DNA of 64,000 bases from Lachancea kluyveri NRRL Y-12651 (Eukaryota; Ascomycota; Saccharomycetes; Saccharomycetales; Saccharomycetaceae), in assembly GCA_000149225.2 (NCBI GenBank), contig CM000693.1, positions 372,001 through 436,000 on the forward strand, in the 5' to 3' direction. Each line of letters begins with the position of its first letter. Positions within the stretch are counted from its first letter, which is position 1. The notes below the pieces were generated by a model, which saw nothing but the letters and a program-made list of their open reading frames with translations, was not told the DNA's origin and did not search any database. This document shows positions 28,343-37,356 of this stretch, in pieces. Position numbers and translations under genes: made by a program.

Positions 28343-31135
28343 ATGAATAACAAGAAGCGAACGTTATTCGAAACTCAACAGATACAGCCTCCAAAATGGA
28401 GGAGGACGTATCAAGCATGTTTAAACTGTCGTACACGTAAGGTCAAGTGTGACCTTGGTCCAGTGGATAACCCTCATGATCCACCTTGTGTCAGGTGTAA
28501 GAGAGAGCGTAAGGAGTGCATATTTACTGAAAGCAATAAAAGAGGCGGATTGCGGGTTGCAAATGTTAGTGCCATAGCAGAGAATACTGCCAATGCAACT
28601 GCATCAATGAGTAAAGCGATCACAAGCGTATTCCAAGGCAATACATCTGAGGGATCTCAGCAACCAGATTTCAAAAGAGAAAATTCTATCGATCCTTTAC
28701 CCATTAATTCTGAATTAACTACGATGCAGGATGCCCTAGAGTTTCTGGCTAAGGCAGCTGGTTCAGTGGCGAAAGAGGACTCTAGAGACTTAGTCGATGC
28801 CTCAACGAAATACGAGGAGCTCGAATCTCAGAGTAACAGCCGGACAGATACTCCAATAAGTTCTGGATCAGCTCAAGATAGTACTAGGAATAGTAATTCT
28901 GCAAATATTCCTGATGAAGCTTGTATAGCACCACTCTTGCGTCCGCACGGACTAGGAAGACCTACAATCCCTTTGATAGAGAAATTGAGCAGTGTAAGGC
29001 CCAAACCTTCACGAAGGCTTACGGACATTGAATACATTGGTACATTAAAAATGCTATCAGAAGAAGAAGCTGTAAAGCTAATTGACTTATTTTTTCTAAC
29101 CATGCACCCTTTCTTCCCACATGTCCCTTTACAGTTACAGAACCCAGACGAGTTAGCACAGTATCCTATCCTTCTTTGTGCTATACTCACGATATCTTCG
29201 AGGTATCATTCATTTGATGAGGTAAATATGTACAACGGTGAAAGCAACAATAGAAATGTCGAAATACACGAACGTCTATGGATTTATTGTCAGCGTCTAA
29301 TTTCTCAAACTGTGTGGGCCGAGGCCAGTACAAGGTCTATTGGAACAGTACTGGCATTTCTGTTATTCACCGAATGGAACCCAAGAGCAATTCACTGGAG
29401 GTGGTCCGATTACGCCAATAATCCTGACTTGAACGATGTATCCAAACGGGATTTGTCGAACGTTGCTTGCTCTTCCTCTTCTTCCACAGCATGCAATTCC
29501 CAACAGCACGGTGATGGGCTCACAGGTCTCAGCGCGATGAGGCGTAGCGATAGGATGGCATGGATGTTAACGGGCACTGCCGTAAGGCTGGCACAGGATA
29601 TGGGATTCATGAACACGAGCTCTAAAATATTCACGGCCACACATATTTCCGAAACACATACAGCAATGAATATGAACCAGAGAAGTATATTGTCACAGTC
29701 ACTCGCAGAGATAAACTTGAATGGATACGAAGATGACGTCGAGAATGAGAGTTACTACTTGGGACAAATCTTAAAATCTGATGGCAGTAAAGAACGTTGG
29801 TCCAAATTCTTGAAAAAATTAGGCTCCTCGTCCACCAGAGGAAGAATGAATGACATTGAACGTGAATTTGTAAACGACGAATATGTATTGTACTACAGTG
29901 ACAAAGATGGTGCTCCCGCACACGCGGATGAATACACAATGAATGACGACAAGAACCGCAAAAAGCAGATAGAAGAGGAGCCATACAACTTGAAATTTTC
30001 CTTTGGACAACGGGCTAAAATTGAGCTATTGAGGATCATGTCTATTGGATATGAAACAATTTACCGCGGTAAGCTAAAGCTTTATTCGAACAGCCAATAC
30101 CACAATCTAGCGCTATTGAGCATTTTATCTCCGTTGATCGAAAGTTGGTACAACACTTACAAGACCATTTTGAAGCCTTGCAGTGGAGCAGCATGCAACA
30201 CCGCAATGTGCAGCGAAAAGAAATACATCTTCGAGCTAACCGAAAAGGTCGACAGGGAGAGTCTCATATCTGATTACTACTATTGCCAGTTATACATCTA
30301 CTCCCTGGCCTTGCAAGTGGATGTGGGAACACCAAAAGACAAAAAACTAAGAATGAATGAGATAACCAAGTGTGCTAGGTACGTAGAGCTAGCGTACAAC
30401 GCGGCAAAGGAGATCCTGAACTCCGCGATAAGAGTCCACAAGCTAAAGATGCTGAAGTATATGCCCGTGAGATGGGTCACCAGGATTGTCAGATCCGTGG
30501 CGTTCGTGGTTAAATGTTATCTGACGTTGACAGGCAGTGGCATTGCAACAAATCCAGAGGCGAATACGATCTTAACTCTGAGTGTCATCCCCACGGAGGA
30601 GATCATCCAAACTATACAACGCGCGGCAATTACGCTAAGAGAGGCGTCACCGGACGAGCTGCACCTGTGCACGAGATACTCTACGATTCTAATGTACTTG
30701 TGCACCGAGATGAAACTGAGAAGCAGGCCGAACCCACAACCTCCAGTGCCCAGGAGCATCAGTGAGCAACCCGAACAAATCAGCGTCGAAACTACATTCA
30801 ACTTTTGCGGGAAAAACGAAACCCACGAAAAAGGGCAGGGATCACAGCAAAGAGGACCACTTCCTCCACCAAGGATGAACTCATTGCCCGAAACTACCAA
30901 CTTTGCGTTCAACGTTGACAACTTTTTCTCTCCACAGGGTGCTCAAACACACCATCTACCAACACAAGTCGTAGACTGGTTTAGCACCAGCGACGAAATC
31001 GGCCTGGACTTCGTCGAACCCTGGACAGAGATGATCGAACAACAGTTCATAAGCAACGACAATAACAAAACCTTTGAAAACCTGTATAACCAAGCCACAG
31101 GTCTTGACTTCCAGACCAGTCAGCCCGATAGATAA
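28343..31135 (+). CDS. ARO80: Zn2Cys6 activator of aromatic amino acid catabolism
   Basis: Zinc-cluster transcription factor that induces ARO9 and ARO10 for use of aromatic amino acids as nitrogen source. The six cysteines of the binuclear cluster are C26, C29, C36, C49, C52 and C59 with the unusually long third loop (12 residues between C36 and C49) seen in Aro80. The middle-homology region of fungal zinc-cluster regulators covers about 230-400 (LIDLFFLTMHPFFPHVPL). 930 residues against 950 in S. cerevisiae YDR421W, the next gene after HKR1 there as well. Confidence 0.95.
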   Translation: MNNKKRTLFETQQIQPPKWRRTYQACLNCRTRKVKCDLGPVDNPHDPPCVRCKRERKECIFTESNKRGGLRVANVSAIAENTANATASMSKAITSVFQGNTSEGSQQPDFKRENSIDPLPINSELTTMQDALEFLAKAAGSVAKEDSRDLVDASTKYEELESQSNSRTDTPISSGSAQDSTRNSNSANIPDEACIAPLLRPHGLGRPTIPLIEKLSSVRPKPSRRLTDIEYIGTLKMLSEEEAVKLIDLFFLTMHPFFPHVPLQLQNPDELAQYPILLCAILTISSRYHSFDEVNMYNGESNNRNVEIHERLWIYCQRLISQTVWAEASTRSIGTVLAFLLFTEWNPRAIHWRWSDYANNPDLNDVSKRDLSNVACSSSSSTACNSQQHGDGLTGLSAMRRSDRMAWMLTGTAVRLAQDMGFMNTSSKIFTATHISETHTAMNMNQRSILSQSLAEINLNGYEDDVENESYYLGQILKSDGSKERWSKFLKKLGSSSTRGRMNDIEREFVNDEYVLYYSDKDGAPAHADEYTMNDDKNRKKQIEEEPYNLKFSFGQRAKIELLRIMSIGYETIYRGKLKLYSNSQYHNLALLSILSPLIESWYNTYKTILKPCSGAACNTAMCSEKKYIFELTEKVDRESLISDYYYCQLYIYSLALQVDVGTPKDKKLRMNEITKCARYVELAYNAAKEILNSAIRVHKLKMLKYMPVRWVTRIVRSVAFVVKCYLTLTGSGIATNPEANTILTLSVIPTEEIIQTIQRAAITLREASPDELHLCTRYSTILMYLCTEMKLRSRPNPQPPVPRSISEQPEQISVETTFNFCGKNETHEKGQGSQQRGPLPPPRMNSLPETTNFAFNVDNFFSPQGAQTHHLPTQVVDWFSTSDEIGLDFVEPWTEMIEQQFISNDNNKTFENLYNQATGLDFQTSQPDR

Positions 31136-31645
31136 TCCGGTTAAGTTTCTTACAATTATTGTGTATATTATATGCCAGGATAGCCTGGTACGGCTTTATA
31201 CAGCCGCACGGCGCTACTGAGGAAGGAAAAAAAAATTCACAGGTACGCGTTGCGGTATTTTCCGTCAAAATCATGATGAAAACCACTCGGGAATTAGACT
31301 GCTGATGAGAAGGGTTTTTGTAGCGTCATCAGGGTTTTATTCGCTGAAAGTGCAAAGTGGATATTTTCCTGTCGAGCTGATCTAACCAGCCTATAAGCTC
31401 TGTGGTTTAGGAAATTGCTCTAGCGTCGGTTTTTATTCTTTGAACCTTTATCCCATCTCGTCTCGTTCTTCTGCTCTTCGAGTGTTCCTCTTTTTTCCCC
31501 TCTTGCATCAAGTGGAATAGGTATACTGCTGTTTCTTGGTAGAGATTTTCCTTGCACAAGTTTTTTCACTTGTACAATTCACTTGGAAGAAGACAAAGAT
31601 TTAAGAAAATACAAATAAGAACAATACTGCTAGCCATAAGATACG
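31136..31645. other. Intergenic ARO80 to GIS4-like gene
   Basis: About 510 bp of promoter-like DNA with pyrimidine-rich runs around 31490. No other feature recognised. Confidence 0.5.
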
Positions 31646-33472
31646 ATGCCCTCTGTGGTTAAGGTCAAGGACTATTTTGAAAATGACTACAATGGCCTCT
31701 GGTCATGGTATTTGAGTAATTTAAGAGATGGTCACTTTGAAGAATTGACTAACAATGTCTTGAAATTTACTCTTTTGAAACGATTCTTGAACGAACATTT
31801 GATGCAAGACATCGTGCAATTCAACAAGAAAATGCTACTGGTCTCTATTCCGGATAACATACATCAAGACATCACGATACTTGAGAATTTCCTCAGAAGC
31901 TATTTCCATTTGGACGACTTGCAGTACATCCAAATCAAAAAGCTAACCGACTCACAGATCTACAACCACGAGAACCACTATTTGATCAGCGACAATCTAA
32001 ATAATTTCCACGATAGATCGTTCCTCGGGTTTGGCCAGAAAAAACATGATAACGTTAGGCCTCAGCTGTCATACAATGGGTATAGCGTGCTTAGCGGAGA
32101 AACCGGATACGCTTCACTGAGAACCACAGAAGAGCAAAACGGAACACACCGGCCATCCGGGGTAGTAGAACAGTGCAACGGCAATTCGCCAGCGACCCCG
32201 AGAGACGTGACGGCTGTGGAGCCCGTTAAATCTAGCGAAGATGAAGAAGACCAGGAGAGCGGAGAGATTGTGCTGAATTTCCCTCACAAACCTCCGAAGA
32301 ATATAATCAACCAGCGTGAACAAGAAGTGGTCACTACCTCTGAAGATGTTTCGATCAACAGTGAAGACGCTTCTTCCTACGACGGAGAGGCATTGATTCA
32401 AACGATAACAAGGGACGAGGACGCCAGTAGTGCCGATGAAGACAACAGTAATATCTCAGAACTATCTAGCGTGGACCACTCCTTGAACAGCTTAAGTTAC
32501 AATTCAGATATATCATCGGATGATTATTCTATGGCTTCCATCTTTCCTGCGATTTCTATTTCGGATACGTTTGGCACGTTCAGGTTGGTACTGCAGTCGA
32601 TTCTGATACAGAATCCGGACACAAGAGAGATATTTACCGCTGTCAGGCAGTCCAATAATGATCCAAACGTGGCTCACATAAATGATGATTGGCTACTCTA
32701 CGATGAGAAGTTCTCTATGCATAATTTGCAGATGCTGTCTTTGCATGACGTCCTTGAGATAAACAGGTTTTTCCCAAAAATTTTATTCTATACAATGGTA
32801 ATGCTGGATACCGAAGAAATTGCAGATGAGGCACACGCTTACATTCCAAACGATCCACATCTACCGCCGCCATCCCAAGGCATTGCCTCAACGTCAACCC
32901 TTTCTCAAAACACCCTGAGGTTACTACCGACTGCGACGTCGAATGTTACTTATACACGCCACAACGAACTTTTAAATGCAGCAGCCACTTCGGCCCAGGA
33001 TGCAGAGAACTATTTTCCAGAAGACAACCACGATGACGAAGACGATCAAGAAGTGAACGGAGTTATGCCACTATACGCTCCAACAAGAACAAACTCCAAC
33101 AGTACAACGGCTCATAGGTCTATATTGACAGTGAATAGCATAGGTGAATGGGCATTCCACCACAACGAGCCCTACCCACAGAATAACCACTCAAACATCT
33201 CGTTTGCCGATCAAAATACATCCACCGCTGGCAAAATGAAAAGAGTTAGTTCTAAGGGTTCGTCCAAAAATACCTTACAAAAGACGACGACCGTAGGATC
33301 GTTGAGTGCTGTAGAAAGATCGAAAAGTACTCCTTTACCCACATTGTTGAGGACGTTGAGTGGTTTAGATGACGAGACAATGATGTGGAAAAGGAAGGTG
33401 GAGAAGTTTAAACGTAAAAGAAGAGCAAAGAAAGAGGGCAAAAAACTGGACAACAACTGCGTGGTGATGTAA
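31646..33472 (+). CDS. GIS4: CAAX-box protein, probable Gis4 orthologue
   Basis: A 608-residue protein with a conserved-looking N terminus (KVKDYFENDYNGLWSWYL), a long acidic Ser-rich middle, a second compact region (about 295-395, SIFPAISISDTFGTFRLVLQ) and a basic C terminus ending CVVM. The last four residues form a CAAX prenylation box preceded by Lys/Arg clusters, predicting a lipid-anchored membrane protein. The symbol rests on the CAAX box plus synteny: S. cerevisiae GIS4 (YML006C, 774 residues) lies beside YAP1 (YML007W), whose homologue is two genes away. Gis4 has been linked to Ras/cAMP and Snf1-dependent ion tolerance, and here it sits next to the Snf1 subunit gene SIP1. Confidence 0.7.
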   Translation: MPSVVKVKDYFENDYNGLWSWYLSNLRDGHFEELTNNVLKFTLLKRFLNEHLMQDIVQFNKKMLLVSIPDNIHQDITILENFLRSYFHLDDLQYIQIKKLTDSQIYNHENHYLISDNLNNFHDRSFLGFGQKKHDNVRPQLSYNGYSVLSGETGYASLRTTEEQNGTHRPSGVVEQCNGNSPATPRDVTAVEPVKSSEDEEDQESGEIVLNFPHKPPKNIINQREQEVVTTSEDVSINSEDASSYDGEALIQTITRDEDASSADEDNSNISELSSVDHSLNSLSYNSDISSDDYSMASIFPAISISDTFGTFRLVLQSILIQNPDTREIFTAVRQSNNDPNVAHINDDWLLYDEKFSMHNLQMLSLHDVLEINRFFPKILFYTMVMLDTEEIADEAHAYIPNDPHLPPPSQGIASTSTLSQNTLRLLPTATSNVTYTRHNELLNAAATSAQDAENYFPEDNHDDEDDQEVNGVMPLYAPTRTNSNSTTAHRSILTVNSIGEWAFHHNEPYPQNNHSNISFADQNTSTAGKMKRVSSKGSSKNTLQKTTTVGSLSAVERSKSTPLPTLLRTLSGLDDETMMWKRKVEKFKRKRRAKKEGKKLDNNCVVM

Positions 33473-33789
33473 GCTACACGTCCGTAACCCACAGCTAGAT
33501 ACAGGAGCACAACTCTGTGTAACTATGGAAATGCAATGCAAAGCCCCCATTAAATAATGAATTTAACGAACAATCTATTAGGCAATGGCAATTTCGAAAA
33601 AAAAAAAAAAACCAAAAACAAAAAACCGCTGCTGTCACTCGACGCAAAGTTGAATTGTAATCTTTGTTAAGAGATACAAAACAAAAAAAAAAGTACTATA
33701 GTTACTATGTAGGAAAGAGTAAATAGGTATTGGACAAAAGTGACGAGAATAATCGGAATTGGAGTCACGCTCGGCTCACAATTCGAGCA
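33473..33789. other. Intergenic: convergent GIS4/SIP1 3' flanks
   Basis: About 317 bp with A-runs around 33600-33690 that could act in 3'-end formation. Nothing else recognised. Confidence 0.5.
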
Positions 33790-36468
33790 TCAAACCAGTT
33801 CTTCCTTACGATTAGTATTCTCGTAATAACATGGTGCATAAACTACATGGGTGATAAATTTACCTTCGTATCTAGTTGTGCAGCCAACACTTATAATCTC
33901 TTCTCTGATGCTACTGGTTAGCAAATGGTTTAGGTTGACGTGAGGAATAACCGGATTCACCACGGCCTTTGTTTCTCCTGCATTGTTATCTTTCTGTAGT
34001 TGGTTAAAAACTTTGTTTAGATATGAAGAGTTCAAATAAATTGGAAGGTCCGGCACTGGATACTTTTGCAAAAAAAATTCTTCTGCGGCTTGTGCATCGA
34101 TCCGGTCATGCTGTTGAAGATCTGAAAATAGCCTGTCTTGGTTGCAATCTTGTACACGGCAATGGAAACTGGGTTGTTCTGCCTCAGATCCCTTTAGTAA
34201 AGAACTATAAGATGGTGGATCTTCAGGAATATCGTGATCATGATCCTCCTCATCGTTGACTTTAAAAAGCTCTGGGATGTCTGTGGAATACTCATACTTC
34301 TTCGGAGGTAGTGGAGCAAAAACATCATAACTGCTTGACTTTTTTTGATTTAGCAACGGACGGGCAGAGTTCGATCTACTCAGAATGCCCGTATAATCTG
34401 AATAGGGAGTAGTAGACCGTTCAATGTATTTGGAAGATCTGTAGGAAGATGAAGTTGCTTGGGATAGCAGTGGAGGACGAGGAATAGGTGCCGTGATTGT
34501 AAAATCGCTACCGCCATTAACACTCTCCTTCATAGAAACGCCAAGGTCAGAGCCGTAATTCATCGAATCAACAGGAACATCCCTGAGAGGTTCGATTTCG
34601 TAATATCCTGGTAAAACCTCAAACCAATTGACAAAATTACCGAAGGAGTCTGTTGCTGTGGGTAAAAAATTCGAATGTCTGAGCTCTCCGTTTATTAAGA
34701 ATTGCAATTTGTAAACGCCCGGAGGAAGTTTCAGGTTGGGTACAAACCAAGATTTCTCGGTAGTTTCATATTCCATAGGTATCTTTTTGGATGATTGCAA
34801 GGCCAGCACTGCTGAAATGTCGCTACTAATGACAGATATTTTGCAAGTCTTGGGATCGACAATGCAATCTCTCCATTTCAAAACCACGTTTACTAGATCA
34901 TCTTCACCATATCTAGCGCCCGCTGCTGCTTCTTCTTCTTCTTCTTCTTCTGCTTCTTTATTTGCGCGCATGGAAGTTGTCTTCCCCCCGCCATTCGGTG
35001 CATTTGATCCACCTGATACAGTTCTGTGATCGTCACCTATACTTTCAAAGTGCTCTACAGTGCCCAGTTCAAAGGAATCGATACGACCGCCATTCCCAGA
35101 AACCTGAAACAGCTTTGGTGTTGCACCGGTTCTAATCGGTTGGAAGCTGGGCAAAAAATTCTTGTAATCTTCACCCACCTGGCGTTGTCTCTCCTGCTCG
35201 TTAGGCGTCAACGGTTTCAACTTTTTAACTCCTGAGATTGCAGACGGTTCTGCACTCTCCAATGAGGAACTAAAGGACTTTTCCTGATCTTCAGGTCTTT
35301 TTTTCTCCTGGCGTTTGCGTTTCATGTCCTTTCTTATCGCGGACTCCAAGACAGCATTGTTCAACAGAACGTCATTATCCTCCAGGAATCCTTCGGAAAG
35401 ATCCAGCTGAGAAACAGGACTTCCCGGAGAAAGACTAGTATCTTGGTCATCGGAAAGAGCAGTGGTGTCTCGGTTGCTACCAATTGTCGCCGTGGCCGCA
35501 TGTCCTCTTCCGGGGATGTCGATACTATCGGTTCTTCCGCTGTCCTGACGATCATCGTCGATTAGTTGGCTTGGCAGTAAAATCCTGTTGTTATCGTCTA
35601 AGATGTAGTTTTTGAGACTTCCAGCTGTAGACGACGAAGCGTTTGTAGTATCGCCGTTGGAGGTTTGAACGTGAAGCTTCGAACCGATACGACCTTCCAC
35701 CAAGGACCTCTTGAGGGCGACGATACTGGGACGATGTAGATAGCTTGGGAATTGATCTCTGTACCTGTCGTTTTCCGCTTCTCCATCAACTTCGGATCTC
35801 GTTGGCAATAGCTCTGCCTCGTGTCTGGTCGGTTCAACAGTCGGAGACGCTGGACCGGGACTCAGGGGGAAGGGATACACGCGTGGGCTACTGACATAGT
35901 TTGTCGCAGGATTTGGCGTAGCGCTCGAGTCGTAGGAGCTTCTAGACACAGCGTTCGAGACGTTTCTGGACAAGCCTTCCGAGTGTATCGTCAACCCTGC
36001 CAGGTGGTCTCTCAACTGGGAGGAATCGTCTGCTGAAACGTTAGTGGGGTTCAAGAGTGGCGGAGCCGGTTTAGAAGAGGCAGAGTTGCTCTCTATGGAA
36101 CTCAGAGTGTTTTTCCTCGAAGAGTCAACGGCCTGCAATTTGTTCAGGTCCTCCTGTGAACTGGTTGTGTAATTGGAGCCGAGACCCGCTATCGATGCAT
36201 TGGAAGATTCGTTCATGGAATAGTTTGGCTTGAACAAAGGCGATGGTGTAGAAACCACCGCTGGCGCATGGTTCAAAGACAGCCTTCTTTTCCACTTGCC
36301 CGGAGCTGCAGCTGCAGCTGCAGCGGATACAGGAGAATCGTCTTGAGCATTTCTCGTATTTCTTCCGGGAAAAAGTTGGGAGGTAATACTGTGTTGCCTG
36401 TCTCTGGGTAAGAGATGGGAATGATGTCTTTTCTCTTGCAAATTGACGGTAGAAGCTGTATTTCCCAT
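33790..36468 (-). CDS. SIP1: Beta subunit of the Snf1 (AMPK) kinase complex
   Basis: Scaffold and targeting subunit of the Snf1 glucose-repression kinase. The ATG at 36468 is chosen over one 24 bases upstream because it gives MGNTASTV, an N-myristoylation signal like the MGNSPSTQ start of S. cerevisiae Sip1, which sends the kinase to the vacuolar membrane. After a long low-complexity region comes the glycogen-binding-type (CBM48) domain at about 535-640 (WFVPNLKLPPGVYKLQFLI, FGNFVNWFEVLPGYYEIEP) and the C-terminal ASC domain (about 780-892: YPVPDLPIYLNSSYLN, HVNLNHLLTSSIREEI). 892 residues against 815. YDR422C follows ARO80 in S. cerevisiae too. Confidence 0.95.
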   Translation of the reverse strand: MGNTASTVNLQEKRHHSHLLPRDRQHSITSQLFPGRNTRNAQDDSPVSAAAAAAAPGKWKRRLSLNHAPAVVSTPSPLFKPNYSMNESSNASIAGLGSNYTTSSQEDLNKLQAVDSSRKNTLSSIESNSASSKPAPPLLNPTNVSADDSSQLRDHLAGLTIHSEGLSRNVSNAVSRSSYDSSATPNPATNYVSSPRVYPFPLSPGPASPTVEPTRHEAELLPTRSEVDGEAENDRYRDQFPSYLHRPSIVALKRSLVEGRIGSKLHVQTSNGDTTNASSSTAGSLKNYILDDNNRILLPSQLIDDDRQDSGRTDSIDIPGRGHAATATIGSNRDTTALSDDQDTSLSPGSPVSQLDLSEGFLEDNDVLLNNAVLESAIRKDMKRKRQEKKRPEDQEKSFSSSLESAEPSAISGVKKLKPLTPNEQERQRQVGEDYKNFLPSFQPIRTGATPKLFQVSGNGGRIDSFELGTVEHFESIGDDHRTVSGGSNAPNGGGKTTSMRANKEAEEEEEEEAAAGARYGEDDLVNVVLKWRDCIVDPKTCKISVISSDISAVLALQSSKKIPMEYETTEKSWFVPNLKLPPGVYKLQFLINGELRHSNFLPTATDSFGNFVNWFEVLPGYYEIEPLRDVPVDSMNYGSDLGVSMKESVNGGSDFTITAPIPRPPLLSQATSSSYRSSKYIERSTTPYSDYTGILSRSNSARPLLNQKKSSSYDVFAPLPPKKYEYSTDIPELFKVNDEEDHDHDIPEDPPSYSSLLKGSEAEQPSFHCRVQDCNQDRLFSDLQQHDRIDAQAAEEFFLQKYPVPDLPIYLNSSYLNKVFNQLQKDNNAGETKAVVNPVIPHVNLNHLLTSSIREEIISVGCTTRYEGKFITHVVYAPCYYENTNRKEELV

Positions 36469-37082
36469 TAGAGTCGCTGGGTTACAATGCAAGCTAAAGT
36501 GATGGTTAGGCGTGGCGGAAACAAGCTGCTTTACAATGTGCTGCTGAGGCCTAGCAGTTTAACTGACGGTATGTTGTATCTCAAAGATGTAGATGTAGAT
36601 GTACAAAAATGTGCATACGTGTATACAAAAAAGATTTTTAGGAGAGCGTGTATAGGTATATATCCCTGAGGATGTAATTGCGCAGTAGGGATGGTCAACG
36701 CAAAGGGTGTGTATGCGAATGCGAGAGGGTCAGACCTTCGCTCTCTCCACACAGAGCAGTTAGAGCCACCAACGAAAAAATAAAAAAAAAAAAAAAATTG
36801 CTATAAACACGAATCTACCTCTCTTTACCCATTGTATATGTAATAACAACGTCGGGGCTAGCGGACAGTCGAAGAAAGACGATGAAACAAGTTGTCTTGT
36901 TTTTTTTTTTTTCATTCATTTTTTTATTTTTTTTCTCAGAGGTTTGCCAAAGGAATCGGTCAACTGGTATGTGCTGCACATAGCAGAAGCATGGCCAAGG
37001 GCCAACCTAACGTTCGATGTGTGTCTCGCCTAGCGATACTGCTCCTAACGAAAAGGAAACCTGTAAGGAATACATACATTGT

Positions 37083-37099
37083 GGGGGGGGGGGGGGGGG
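37083..37099. repeat. G17 homopolymer
   Basis: Seventeen consecutive G residues on the plus strand, long enough to form a G-quadruplex. It lies about 260 bp beyond the stop of the bZIP gene and 1.4 kb upstream of SIP1. Confidence 0.9.
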
Positions 37100-37314
37100 C
37101 AGGAGGGAGAAACCAATGCGGAGGTGCCTGGGTGTCTGGAGTTTTAAGATACGCTGCAATTGTATATCTTTCTACGCACATGGGAGGAAAATTTCGTCAG
37201 TTGATTCATCCATCTAACTACTTTGTACATGTACTTACACCAATACGTATAGATTTATAATACCTTTTTTTGTTTGTGTTTGTTTTTTTTTCTAGCTTTC
37301 GTTTCTGTTCCCTG

Positions 37315-37338
37315 AAAAAAAAAAAAAAAAAAAAAAAA
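37315..37338. repeat. A24 homopolymer at the bZIP gene 3' end
   Basis: Twenty-four A residues on the plus strand (T24 in the minus-strand transcript sense), starting about 20 bp after the bZIP stop codon. Length from raw sequence may be imprecise. Confidence 0.85.
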
Positions 37339-37356
37339 GAAAAATACAATTTACTA

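Larger units (their letters stand above)
36469..37356. other. Intergenic: SIP1 upstream region and bZIP gene 3' flank
   Basis: About 890 bp rich in homopolymers: A/T runs near 36780 and 36900, G17 at 37083-37099 and A24 at 37315-37338. No gene recognised. Confidence 0.6.
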
